Assembly (NCBI RefSeq): GCF_024701375.2 | Contig: NZ_CP113910.1 | Span: forward strand, 6,386,001 to 6,450,000 | DNA length: 64,000 bases | From: Streptomyces sp. KMM 9044 | GTDB lineage: Bacteria > Actinomycetota > Actinomycetes > Streptomycetales > Streptomycetaceae | Reading direction: 5' to 3' | In this document: positions 27,062 to 35,033 of the stretch, piece by piece | Layout of the letters: each line of letters opens with the position of its first letter | Numbering within the stretch: position 1 is the first letter of the stretch | Made by a program: the position numbers and the translations under genes | Notes under the pieces: generated by a model | Seen by the model: the letters and a program-made list of their open reading frames with translations, nothing else | What the model was told of the DNA's origin: nothing | Databases searched by the model: none

Positions 27062-27502
27062 ATGGAGGAGCTGGACCGACAGATCGTGCAGTTGCTCGTC
27101 AAGGACGGGCGGATGAGCTACACAGACCTGGGCAAGGCCACGGGCCTGTCCACGTCGGCCGTGCACCAGCGGGTGCGCAGACTGGAACAGCGTGGCGTCA
27201 TCCGCGGCTACGCCGCGGTCGTCGACCCCGATGCCGTCGGTCTGCCCATGACCGCCTTCATCTCGGTCAAACCGTTCGACCCCAGCGCCCCCGACGACAT
27301 CGCGGACCGGCTCGCCGGCGTGCCCGAGATCGAGGCCTGCCACAGTGTCGCGGGAGACGAGAACTACATCCTCAAGGTGCGTGTGGCCACCCCGCGCCAA
27401 CTGGAGGAACTGCTGGCGCGCGTGCGCTCGCTCGCGGGCGTCTCGACCCGGACGACCGTGGTCCTGTCCACACCGTACGAGGCACGCCCGCCGCGCGTCT
27501 GA
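27062..27502 (+). CDS. Lrp/AsnC-family transcriptional regulator
   Basis: A 146-residue Lrp-type regulator: HTH (LDRQIVQLLVKDGRMSYTDL ... LSTSAVHQRVRRLEQRG) and RAM domain (MTAFISVKP, CHSVAGDENYILKVRVA). The GDENY in the ligand domain is the typical amino-acid contact region. TAGGTT at 27046-27051 lies eleven bases before ATG 27062, and no clear ribosome site is present, so the mRNA may be nearly leaderless. The amidohydrolase gene 112 nt downstream on the same strand is a plausible target. Confidence 0.86.
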   Translation: MEELDRQIVQLLVKDGRMSYTDLGKATGLSTSAVHQRVRRLEQRGVIRGYAAVVDPDAVGLPMTAFISVKPFDPSAPDDIADRLAGVPEIEACHSVAGDENYILKVRVATPRQLEELLARVRSLAGVSTRTTVVLSTPYEARPPRV

Positions 27503-27614
27503 AACCGTCAACCGCGCGGGAGCGTCGGCGTGCGCGGGCGTATACGGCGCACCCGGGGCGTGAACAGCGGCCCTGGGTGCGGGCCGGGCCCTTTGAGGGG
27601 CGAGACTGTGGGGC

Positions 27615-29234
27615 ATGAGTGAACGCACCGCCCCGCCGTCCGCGGACCCGCCGCGCACCGTCCTGCTCCGCCGCGGGGAGGTCCACAGTCCCGCCGACCC
27701 CTTCGCCACCGCGATGGTCGTCGAGGGCGGCCAGGTGGCCTGGGTCGGTTCCGAGGGTGCCGCCGACTCCTTCGCGGACGGGGTGGACGAGGTGATCGAC
27801 CTCGACGGGGCGCTGGTCACCCCGGCGTTCACCGACGCTCATGTGCACACCACGGCCACCGGACTGGCGCTCACCGGCCTCGACCTGTCCGAGGCGCCCT
27901 CACGGGAGGCCGCGCTGGCCCGGGTGAGGGAGTTCGCGGCCGCCCGCCCGGCCGACAGGGTCCTGCTCGGGCACGGCTGGGACGCCGCCCGCTGGCCCGG
28001 CGGCCGTCCGCCGACCCGCGCCGAACTCGACGCGGCCACCGGCGGTCGCCCTCTCTACCTCAGCCGGATCGACGTCCACTCCGCGGTCGTCAGCACCGCG
28101 CTGCTCGACCTCGTCGACCGGAAGGACGCCGACGAGGGCGGGCCGCTCACCGGCGACGCCCATCACGCCGTACGCGCCGCCGCGCTGGATGCCGTCACGC
28201 CCGCCCAGCGCACCGAGGCCCAGCGCGCCGCGCTGGCGCACGCCGCCTCGCTCGGCATCGGCACCGTCCATGAGTGCGGCGGCCCGGAGATCTCCTCCGA
28301 GGGCGACTTCACCGGCCTGCTGCGGCTTGCCGCCGAGGGAACCGGCCCGCGCGTCGTCGGCTACTGGGCCGAGCGGAACGTCGCCAAGGCGCGCGAACTG
28401 GGCGCGGCCGGCGCCGCGGGCGACCTGTTCGCCGACGGTGCCCTCGGCTCGCACACCGCCTTCCTGCACGCCCCGTACGCCGATGCCGGCCACACCGGTA
28501 CCGCCCATCTGGATGTCGCCGCCATCGCAGCCCATGTCGTCGACTGCACCGAGGCGGGCCTTCAGGCGGGCTTCCACGCCATCGGTGACGCTGCCGTCGC
28601 CGCGGTGACCGAGGGCGTGCGCGCCGCCGCCGAGAAGGTCGGCCTCGACCGCGTCAGGGCCGCCCGCCACCGTGTCGAGCACGCCGAAATGCTCGTCCCC
28701 CGGACCATCGCCGCCTTCGCCGGACTGGGTCTGACCGCCTCTGTCCAGCCCGCCTTCGACGCCCTGTGGGGTGGCGAGGACGGCATGTACGCCCGGCGTC
28801 TGGGCGCGGAACGGGCCCGCACCCTGAACCCCTTCGCGGCTCTGCTGCGCGCCGGTGTCCCGCTCGCCTTCGGCTCCGACAGCCCGGTCACCCCCCTCGC
28901 TCCGTGGGGCACCGTCCGGGCCGCCGCCTTCCACCGCACGCCGGAACACCGCGTCTCCGTGCGGGCCGCGTTCACCGCGCACACGCGCGGTGGCTGGCGG
29001 GCGATCGGACGCGACGACGCGGGCGTTCTGGTGCCGGGCGCGCCCGCCGACTACGCGGTCTGGAACACCGGCGCCCTCGTGGTGCAGGCGCCCGACGACC
29101 GGGTGGCGCGCTGGTCCACCGACCCCCGCTCCGGCACCCCCGGCCTGCCGGACCTGACCCCGGGGGGTGACCTGCCCGTCTGCAGGCGCACGGTGGTCGG
29201 CGGACGCACGGTCTTCGTACGGCCGGGCGAGTGA
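27615..29234 (+). CDS. YtcJ-like amidohydrolase
   Basis: A 539-residue metal-dependent hydrolase. The metal-binding HxH is in FTDAHVHTTATG near residue 75. Further metal ligands are in AGFHAIGDAA and RVEHAEML, and the last Asp is in LAFGSDSPVTPL. This is the AepA/YtcJ group of the amidohydrolase superfamily, which hydrolyses cyclic amides or N-acyl groups in the cytoplasm. The N-terminal and C-terminal beta segments form the small second domain. The start at ATG 27615 matches the family start, with no strong ribosome site. Substrate unknown. Confidence 0.85.
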   Translation: MSERTAPPSADPPRTVLLRRGEVHSPADPFATAMVVEGGQVAWVGSEGAADSFADGVDEVIDLDGALVTPAFTDAHVHTTATGLALTGLDLSEAPSREAALARVREFAAARPADRVLLGHGWDAARWPGGRPPTRAELDAATGGRPLYLSRIDVHSAVVSTALLDLVDRKDADEGGPLTGDAHHAVRAAALDAVTPAQRTEAQRAALAHAASLGIGTVHECGGPEISSEGDFTGLLRLAAEGTGPRVVGYWAERNVAKARELGAAGAAGDLFADGALGSHTAFLHAPYADAGHTGTAHLDVAAIAAHVVDCTEAGLQAGFHAIGDAAVAAVTEGVRAAAEKVGLDRVRAARHRVEHAEMLVPRTIAAFAGLGLTASVQPAFDALWGGEDGMYARRLGAERARTLNPFAALLRAGVPLAFGSDSPVTPLAPWGTVRAAAFHRTPEHRVSVRAAFTAHTRGGWRAIGRDDAGVLVPGAPADYAVWNTGALVVQAPDDRVARWSTDPRSGTPGLPDLTPGGDLPVCRRTVVGGRTVFVRPGE

Positions 29235-29761
29235 TCTACGCGGGCCGCCCGGTGGCGACCTTGCGGCGCGCCACCGTCGCGCGGACCTGCACATCCTCCC
29301 GCTGGATAGGTATGAAAATCGCATTGCGTAGATCGGGCGGATGTTGACAGGCGGCGGGGGGCCGGTAGGTTCGGCCGGGTCCACCACCGGACGCCCGACC
29401 GGGGTCTTCCGCCCGCTCGTGGCAGCGCCGCTGGGTCAGGGACGGTGTGCCGCACGGCCCACCGCCACTGGGAGCCAGGCTCAGCGACGGCGCGGCACCG
29501 AGGGAACGTTCCGGCGGGTTGACCGGAAGGTGTGACCCGGGTGGGGCCCGGTCGCTCAGTAGACAACGGCTTCAGGTCGACTCGCAGCCAGCGGGTCCCA
29601 GGTCGGCCCGAAGGGCGCCGGGCCCCCATCCGATGTGCGTACAACGGTGCCCTGCTGCCCGATCCTCGGACAGCAACAGCACCGTATGAACGCCCTTTCA
29701 CGCATCGTTGGCGGCTGTGACCACTATGGTGGGACCCTGCACAGGAGATGAAGGGGCTGCA
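29235..29761. other. 527-bp intergenic region with a strong promoter far upstream of ppm1
   Basis: No coding frame is convincing here. The region contains an unusually AT-rich patch (29307-29330), then TTGACA-16-TAGGTT at 29344-29371. From there a transcript would run nearly 390 nt before the ppm1 start. Whether this is a long ppm1 leader or a separate small RNA cannot be decided from sequence. Confidence 0.45.
29344..29371 (+). promoter_or_regulatory. HrdB-type promoter
   Basis: A perfect -35 hexamer TTGACA at 29344-29349 and a near-consensus -10 TAGGTT at 29366-29371 with a 16-bp spacer, preceded by an AT-rich patch that could act as an UP element. This is one of the best vegetative promoters in the window. 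Confidence 0.6.
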
Positions 29762-30655
29762 GTGAACGACGGCGACGGGACCCGCGCGGCGGAGACCCAG
29801 GGGAGGACCTTCGGCCCGCTCGGCAAAACCTTGGTGATCATCCCGACCTACAACGAGGCGGAGAACATCGAGGCGATCGTCGGCCGGGTGCGCAAGGCGG
29901 TTCCCGAGGCGGACGTTCTCGTGGCCGACGACAACAGCCCCGACGGCACCGGCACGCTCGCCGACGGCCTGGCCGCCGAGGACGCCCAGGTCCAGGTGCT
30001 GCACCGCAAGGGCAAGGAAGGCCTGGGTGCCGCTTACCTCGCGGGCTTCCGCTGGGGCGCGGAGCACGGTTACGGCGTACTCGTCGAGATGGACGCCGAC
30101 GGCTCCCACCAGCCCGAGGAACTGCCCCGTCTGCTCACCGCGCTCAAGGGCGCCGACCTGGTGCTCGGTTCGCGCTGGGTGCCCGGCGGCCGGGTGGTCA
30201 ACTGGCCGAAGTCCCGTGAGTACATCTCGCGCGGCGGCAGCCTCTACTCGCGCGTGGCGCTCGATCTGCCGCTGCGCGACATCACCGGCGGCTTCCGCGC
30301 GTTCCGCCGCGAGGTCCTGGAGGGCCTCGGTCTGGACGAGGTGGCTTCCCAGGGCTACTGCTTCCAGGTCGACCTCGCCCGTCGCGCGATCAAGGCCGGC
30401 TACCACGTCGTCGAGGTGCCCATCACCTTCGTCGAACGGGAACACGGCGATTCGAAGATGAGCCGCGACATCCTCGTCGAGGCGCTGTGGCGGGTCACGG
30501 CGTGGGGCGTGGGGGAGCGAGTGGGCAAGGTCCTCGGACGCGAGGACGACAAGCGGGCCGGGCGGCCGGAGCAGGGCGAGCGGGCCGGGCAGGCCGCCGG
30601 GCCGGCGGAGGCCGATGCGGAGCGGGCCGGACCGACGGAACAGGTCAAGCCGTAG
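29762..30655 (+). CDS. ppm1: Polyprenol-phosphate mannosyltransferase
   Basis: A 297-residue GT2 glycosyltransferase. LVIIPTYNEAENI, VADDNSPDGTG and VEMDADGSHQPEEL are the motifs of dolichol/polyprenol-phosphate mannose synthases, with the D-x-D that binds GDP-mannose. The product, polyprenol-P-mannose, is the donor for protein O-mannosylation. In S. coelicolor Ppm1 is needed for phage phiC31 receptor glycosylation. This copy lacks the acyltransferase (Lnt) domain fused in mycobacteria. A 50-residue Ala/Glu/Arg tail follows the enzyme. Start GTG 29762 has AGGAG upstream. fxsA follows 106 nt later. Confidence 0.9.
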   Translation: MNDGDGTRAAETQGRTFGPLGKTLVIIPTYNEAENIEAIVGRVRKAVPEADVLVADDNSPDGTGTLADGLAAEDAQVQVLHRKGKEGLGAAYLAGFRWGAEHGYGVLVEMDADGSHQPEELPRLLTALKGADLVLGSRWVPGGRVVNWPKSREYISRGGSLYSRVALDLPLRDITGGFRAFRREVLEGLGLDEVASQGYCFQVDLARRAIKAGYHVVEVPITFVEREHGDSKMSRDILVEALWRVTAWGVGERVGKVLGREDDKRAGRPEQGERAGQAAGPAEADAERAGPTEQVKP

Positions 30656-30761
30656 GCCGGCCTGCCGCTTGGATCGTCCCGGCGTCGCGCGTTCCTGGTG
30701 GCATGCTGTCGCAGAGGCACCGCTTATCCCGAACCGAGCCGGTGTTCGGCACACTGGGACC

Positions 30762-31343
30762 ATGACGACTGGCGCTCAGACCCCGAACCCCGTCCGGCCC
30801 CGGCGCTCCCGGCTGCGCACCTTCCTGCCGCTCGGCGCCGCCGCATGGCTGGTGCTGGAGATCTGGCTGCTCACGGTCGTCGCCGGGGCGTCCAACGCGC
30901 TGGTGGTCTTCCTGGTACTGCTGGCCGGCCTCGTTCTCGGCTCGTTGGTCATCAAGCGGGCCGGCCGCCGTGCCTTCAAGAACCTCACCGAGACGCTGCA
31001 GCAACAGCAGAACGGCGCGCTGACCGAGCGCCGGCCGAACAGCGAGGGCAACGGCCTGACGATGCTGGGCGGACTGCTGCTGATCCTCCCCGGCCCGGTC
31101 TCCGACGCGATCGGTCTGCTCCTGCTGGTACCCCCGGTCCAGAAGGCCGTGAGCCGCCGTGCCGAGCGCGCTCTCGAGCGCAGGCTCCGCGAGGCCGCCC
31201 GGGGCCCCCTGGGGGACGCCTTCCAGCAGGCGCGCATGCACCGGCCCGACGGAAAGGTCGTCCAGGGAGAGGTGGTCCGGGACGAGTCCGGGGTCACGCC
31301 GGGAGACTTCCCGCAGGAGCCCCGCCCGCCGCTTTCCCGCTGA
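30762..31343 (+). CDS. fxsA: FxsA-family cytoplasmic membrane protein
   Basis: A 193-residue protein of the FxsA/YtzA family. Three hydrophobic segments (LPLGAAAWLVLEIWLLTVVA, LVVFLVLLAGLVLGSLVI and MLGGLLLILPGPVSDAIGLL) contain the conserved L-P-G-x-x-(S/T)-D motif. E. coli FxsA influences exclusion of phage T7 by the F plasmid; the biochemical role is unknown. The C-terminal 50 residues are charged and cytoplasmic. It starts at ATG 30762. In Streptomyces it is regularly found beside ppm1 and rbpA, as here. A perfect palindromic terminator separates it from convergent rbpA. Confidence 0.85.
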   Translation: MTTGAQTPNPVRPRRSRLRTFLPLGAAAWLVLEIWLLTVVAGASNALVVFLVLLAGLVLGSLVIKRAGRRAFKNLTETLQQQQNGALTERRPNSEGNGLTMLGGLLLILPGPVSDAIGLLLLVPPVQKAVSRRAERALERRLREAARGPLGDAFQQARMHRPDGKVVQGEVVRDESGVTPGDFPQEPRPPLSR

Positions 31344-31380
31344 GAACGGCGGGCGGCGCCACGGACGCCGGCCGGACGCA

Positions 31381-31430
31381 CACAGGACCGTGGGCGCCGC
31401 ACCGATCGGTGCGGCGCCCACGGTCCTGTG
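31381..31430. terminator. Perfect 50-bp palindrome, bidirectional terminator
   Basis: The whole 50-bp stretch from CACAGGACCGTGGG to its reverse complement is self-complementary without a mismatch (25-bp stem). It lies between the convergent stops of fxsA (31343) and rbpA (31471), the classic place for a two-way terminator. Confidence 0.88.
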
Positions 31431-31470
31431 TGTCGCTGTGCTCAGTTCTCCCGCCGGTCCTCTGCCGGGA

Positions 31471-31845
31471 TCAAGCCGACTTTCGGCTGTCCCGGGGATG
31501 AACCGCAATGTTCATCGCACCGGAGCGCAGAACGGCGAGACGCTCCTCGAGGACCTCTTCGAGTTCCTCTCGGGTACGTCGCTCCATCAGCATGTCCCAA
31601 TGCGTACGCGCGGGCTTGGCCTTTTTCTCCTCGGGGCCATTGCCGTCGACCAGGAGTGCCTGGGCACCGCAGACCTTGCACTCCCACTCCGGCGGGATCT
31701 CCGCCTCGACCGAGAAGGGCATCTCGAAGCGGTGCCCCTTCTCGCATGCGTACTCCACGGCCTGGCGCGGGGCCAGGTCGATGCCGCGGTCCGTCTCGTA
31801 GCTGGTCACCACGAGGCGCGTGCCGCGAAGAGCTCGCTCACTCAT
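31471..31845 (-). CDS. rbpA: RNA polymerase-binding protein RbpA
   Basis: A 124-residue protein that binds RNA polymerase and the principal sigma factor and strengthens open complexes, helping cells resist rifampicin and stress. Recognisable parts are the N-terminal tail MSERALRGTRLVV, the beta-rich core with VEYACEKGHRFEMPF and WECKVCGAQA (zinc site), the basic linker and the sigma-interacting helix EEKKAKPARTHWDMLMERRT. All are intact. ATG 31845 has GGGAGG upstream. A perfect SigR-type promoter lies 62 to 87 bases upstream, matching the known control of rbpA by disulfide stress. Confidence 0.97.
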   Translation of the reverse strand: MSERALRGTRLVVTSYETDRGIDLAPRQAVEYACEKGHRFEMPFSVEAEIPPEWECKVCGAQALLVDGNGPEEKKAKPARTHWDMLMERRTREELEEVLEERLAVLRSGAMNIAVHPRDSRKSA

Positions 31846-31906
31846 GAATCGTGCCTCCCGGGCTTGTCGCCCACAGGACAGGTGTCGCTGTCGTCGTCAT
31901 CCGGTC

Positions 31907-31932
31907 AACGTCCGGTCGGCGGTAAAGATTCC
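31907..31932 (-). promoter_or_regulatory. SigR promoter of rbpA (GGAAT-N18-GTT)
   Basis: On the minus strand GGAAT (31932-31928) is followed after exactly 18 bases by GTT (31909-31907). This fits the SigR consensus for thiol-oxidative stress promoters in Streptomyces. rbpA is a known SigR target in S. coelicolor. Confidence 0.85.
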
Positions 31933-32111
31933 CGTTCCGGGCCATGTGTCGCCGTCGTAGCCGCAGCCTTGTCAATCAGTGCAGTACCCACCGGCGCCCG
32001 GTTTGTCACATCTGATGAAAGACGTGACACAGCGTTTCGGTATCTTTGACGCGTAGTAACGGTACATCTGGCAGGCCAAACGCGTACCCTACAGCCCTTT
32101 CGCTCCGAGTG

Positions 32112-33461
32112 CTAAATCCTCTCCGGAACGGGATTCCCCGCGTCGGCGATCGCCCGGCGCACCGGCACCCGCGCGAGCAGCGCGAAACCGAGGGCGAAGA
32201 AGGCCACCAGCGAGATGATCGCGTCCCGGTAGCTGCCCGTCAGCTGGTAGGTCAGCCCGAACAGCAGAGGTCCGAGCCAGCTCGTCCCACGGTCGCTCAG
32301 CTCGTACGCCGAGAAGTACTCGGCCTCCTTGCCGGGCGGTACGAGGTGCGAGAACAGCGACCGGGACAACGCCTGGCTGCCACCGAGGACCAGGCCGATC
32401 CCCGCGGCCAGGGCGAAGAACCACACCGGCTCCCCGGCGGGCAGGAAGTAGCCGGCGGTCAGCGTGAGCGTCCAGGCGACCAGGGAGCCGAGGATCGTCC
32501 GCTTCGCCCCGTGGGTCCGGGCCAGCCTGCCCAGCGCCAGCGCGCCCGCCACCGCCAGCACCTGGACCAGCAGTACGGCCACGATGAGGGTGGACTGCCC
32601 GAGCCCCAGCTCCTTCGAGCCGTAGACCGAGGCCTGCGAGATCACCGTCTGGATGCCGTCGTTGTAGACCAGGTACGACAGGAGGAAGGCGAGCGTCAGA
32701 GGGTGGCGGCGCATGTCGCGGAGGGTCGCCGCGAGCTGCCGGAAACCAGTCGGGGCGCCCGCCTTCCGCACGGGAGCGCGGCGGTCGCGCAGCCGCCGCA
32801 GCGGCACCAGGGTGAAGGCACCCCACCACAGGCCCGCCGACGCCAGACAGATACGGACCGCCATGCCCTCGGAGAGCCCGAAACCGTCATGGGCGGTGTA
32901 GAGCACCAGGTTGGCGACGAGCACCAGGGCGCCGGCCGCGTAGCCGAAGGCCCAGCCCCGCGAGGAGACCGCGTCCCGCTCCTGGGGCGTCGCGATCTGC
33001 GGCAGGTAGGAGTTGTAGAGCATCATCGCCACGGACTGCGCCGCGTTCGCCACGATCAGCAGCGCACCGCCCAGCAGATAACGCTCGCCCTCGAGGAGGA
33101 ACATGCACGCCGTCGCGGCGGCCCCGGTGTAGGCGGCGGCCGCGAGCAGCGGCTTCTTGCGGCCGGTGCGGTCCGCGGCGGCGCCCACCAGGGGCATCGC
33201 GAGCACCGCCATGATCACAGACAGGGAGACCGCGTACGCGAAGAAGGACCCCGCGCGCACCGGAATGCCGAACGGATGCACGAACCCGTCCGCGTCCGCG
33301 GCGGCCTCGGCGACCGAGGTCAGGTAGGGGCCGAGGAACACGGTGAGCACGCTCGTGGAGTACACGGAGCATGCCCAGTCGTAGACGTACCAGCCGCGCT
33401 GCTCGTACCGCCGGCCGGCCGCCCCGTCCGCCGCCGGTGGCCGCACGGTGTCGTTGCCCAC
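32112..33461 (-). CDS. UMF1-type major facilitator (Atg22-like)
   Basis: A 449-residue protein with about twelve hydrophobic helices. The start region, YEQRGWYVYDWACSVYSTSV, is the diagnostic opening of the UMF1/Atg22 transporter group (Y-D-W-A-x-S). PLVGAAADRTGRKKPLL is its MFS loop motif, and SYLVYNDGIQTVI is another group-specific segment. Yeast Atg22 exports amino acids from the vacuole; the bacterial substrates are unknown. GTG 33461 is the start, with GGGGAAGCGAGGG ahead. It follows a glycerophosphodiesterase gene by 47 nt on the same strand, so a phospholipid-derived substrate is conceivable. Confidence 0.83.
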   Translation of the reverse strand: MGNDTVRPPAADGAAGRRYEQRGWYVYDWACSVYSTSVLTVFLGPYLTSVAEAAADADGFVHPFGIPVRAGSFFAYAVSLSVIMAVLAMPLVGAAADRTGRKKPLLAAAAYTGAAATACMFLLEGERYLLGGALLIVANAAQSVAMMLYNSYLPQIATPQERDAVSSRGWAFGYAAGALVLVANLVLYTAHDGFGLSEGMAVRICLASAGLWWGAFTLVPLRRLRDRRAPVRKAGAPTGFRQLAATLRDMRRHPLTLAFLLSYLVYNDGIQTVISQASVYGSKELGLGQSTLIVAVLLVQVLAVAGALALGRLARTHGAKRTILGSLVAWTLTLTAGYFLPAGEPVWFFALAAGIGLVLGGSQALSRSLFSHLVPPGKEAEYFSAYELSDRGTSWLGPLLFGLTYQLTGSYRDAIISLVAFFALGFALLARVPVRRAIADAGNPVPERI

Positions 33462-33508
33462 CCGCGCCCTCGCTTCCCCGTGAACGCGCTCGGCGGCCGG
33501 GCAGGTCC

Positions 33509-34276
33509 TCAGACCCAGATGCCGCGGTCCTCCATGACCTTGCGCAGTATGTCGATGTGATCGGTCATGATGCCATCCACCCCCAGGTCCAGGAGCCGGT
33601 GCATCCGCTCCGGCTCCTGGACCGTCCACACGTGCACCTGAAGCCCCCGTGCATGGGCGGTGCGCACGAAGCGACGGTCCACCACAGGGACGCCGGACCG
33701 GGCCTGGGGCACCTGGGCGGCGACGGCCGACCGGCGCACCGCCACCGGCACACCCCACGACCGCAGCCGGAGATTCAGCACCCCCCGCGTGCCGTACGAC
33801 GTCGCGAGGCGGGGCCCGGCCAGCCGCTGGGCACGCACCACGCGTGCCTCCGAGAACGAGCCCAGGCAGACCCTGTCCCAGGCGTCCGTCCGCCCGATCA
33901 GATCCAGAAAGGGCAGGAGGGCAGGCTCTGCCTTGACGTCGACGTTCCACCGCACCTCGGGGAAGGCGGTGAGCAGTTCCTCGAACAGGGGTACCGGTTC
34001 CTGGCCCGCCACCCGCGCCTGCTCCACGTCCCGCCACGGCAGGTCGGCGATCAGGCCGGCTCCGTCCGTCACCCGGTCCAGGGTCGCGTCGTGGAACGCG
34101 ACGAGCCGGCCGTCGCGGGTGACATGGACGTCGGTCTCGATGTAGCGGTAGCCCGCCTCGACGGCGCACCGGAACTGGCGCGCCGTGTTCTCCAGGCCGT
34201 CCCCCGCCCCGCCCCGGTGGGCGAAGGCGATCGGGCCGGGATGGTCGAGGTACGGGTGGCGTATCGGTGGAGTCAC
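33509..34276 (-). CDS. Glycerophosphodiester phosphodiesterase
   Basis: A 255-residue GDPD-family TIM barrel that hydrolyses glycerophosphodiesters to sn-glycerol-3-phosphate and an alcohol. The active-site pieces are AFAHRGGAGDGLENT (catalytic His and metal Glu), YIETDVHVTRDGRLVAFHD (metal Glu-Asp and second His) and WNVDVKAE. No signal peptide is visible, so it acts in the cytoplasm. GTG 34276 overlaps the end of the upstream YczE-type gene by 4 nt (GTGA), so the two are probably translationally coupled, with the UMF1 transporter gene behind. Confidence 0.9.
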   Translation of the reverse strand: MTPPIRHPYLDHPGPIAFAHRGGAGDGLENTARQFRCAVEAGYRYIETDVHVTRDGRLVAFHDATLDRVTDGAGLIADLPWRDVEQARVAGQEPVPLFEELLTAFPEVRWNVDVKAEPALLPFLDLIGRTDAWDRVCLGSFSEARVVRAQRLAGPRLATSYGTRGVLNLRLRSWGVPVAVRRSAVAAQVPQARSGVPVVDRRFVRTAHARGLQVHVWTVQEPERMHRLLDLGVDGIMTDHIDILRKVMEDRGIWV

Positions 34277-34938
34277 GGACGCAGTATCGCGCCATGCGGT
34301 TGACCTGTGGCAACGACCGTGCTGCCGCCGGATGCCGGGGAGACGGCGAACACCCGCAGGAACAGCTGGGCGAGCGGACCGATCGTCACCGCGTACAGCA
34401 GGGTCGCCACGCCCACGGTGCCGCCGAGGGCGAAGCCCGTGACGACCACCGTGGCCTCGATCACCGTACGCACCAGCCGGATCGACACCCCCGTGCGCCG
34501 GTTCAGCCCCGTCATCAGCCCGTCGCGCGGACCGGGCCCGAAGCGTGCCGCGATGTACAGTCCCGTCGCCGCGCCGTTCAGCACGATGCCGGCCGCCGTC
34601 ATCGCCACCCGGAGGGCCGTGCCGTGCGCTTCGGGTACCACGGCCAGGGTCGCGTCCATGGCCGCCCCGATCACCAGGACGTTGGAGACGGTTCCCAGTC
34701 CCGGGCGCTGGCGCAGCGGGATCCAGAACAGCAGCACCGCCGCGCCCAGGACGGTCAGCACCACACCCATCGGCAGACCCGTGCGCTCGGACAGACCCTG
34801 GTGCAGCACGTTCCACGGCTCCAGGCCGAGGCCGGACCTGACCAGCAGCGCCGAACTCGCGCCGTACAGCGCCAGGCCGGCGTAGAGCTGGGACAGCCGC
34901 CGTGCGAGGTGCCTGTGCCGGGGCGGGTGGCTGGACAA
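34273..34938 (-). CDS. YczE/YyaS/YitT-family membrane protein
   Basis: A 221-residue membrane protein with about five helices. ASSALLVRSGLGLEPWNVLH is the family signature (GLG..PWDV), repeated later as FGPGPRDGLMTGL. YczE in Bacillus is needed for surfactin production, but the biochemical role is unknown. The start is taken as TTG 34938, because AGGGGG lies six bases in front. It stands divergent to a MocR regulator, with direct repeats between. In many actinobacteria YczE-type genes sit beside MocR genes in this way. Confidence 0.8.
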   Translation of the reverse strand: MSSHPPRHRHLARRLSQLYAGLALYGASSALLVRSGLGLEPWNVLHQGLSERTGLPMGVVLTVLGAAVLLFWIPLRQRPGLGTVSNVLVIGAAMDATLAVVPEAHGTALRVAMTAAGIVLNGAATGLYIAARFGPGPRDGLMTGLNRRTGVSIRLVRTVIEATVVVTGFALGGTVGVATLLYAVTIGPLAQLFLRVFAVSPASGGSTVVATGQPHGAILRP

Positions 34939-34958
34939 GATATCCCCCTGTGGCGGAA

Positions 34959-35032
34959 GTGGACCGATGCATGACACCCTGTGGCATATATGGAGACCTC
35001 ATCCATGGCCAATTTAGGGAAGGTGGACTGAT
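34959..35032. promoter_or_regulatory. Divergent promoter region with paired GTGGACYGAT repeats
   Basis: GTGGACCGAT (34959-34968) and GTGGACTGAT (35023-35032) are direct repeats 64 bp apart, the second overlapping the ribosome site region of the MocR gene. GTGGCATATATGG between them is the only AT-rich core. MocR regulators usually bind direct repeats, so these are candidate sites for the neighbour. Confidence 0.4.
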
Positions 35033-35033
35033 T

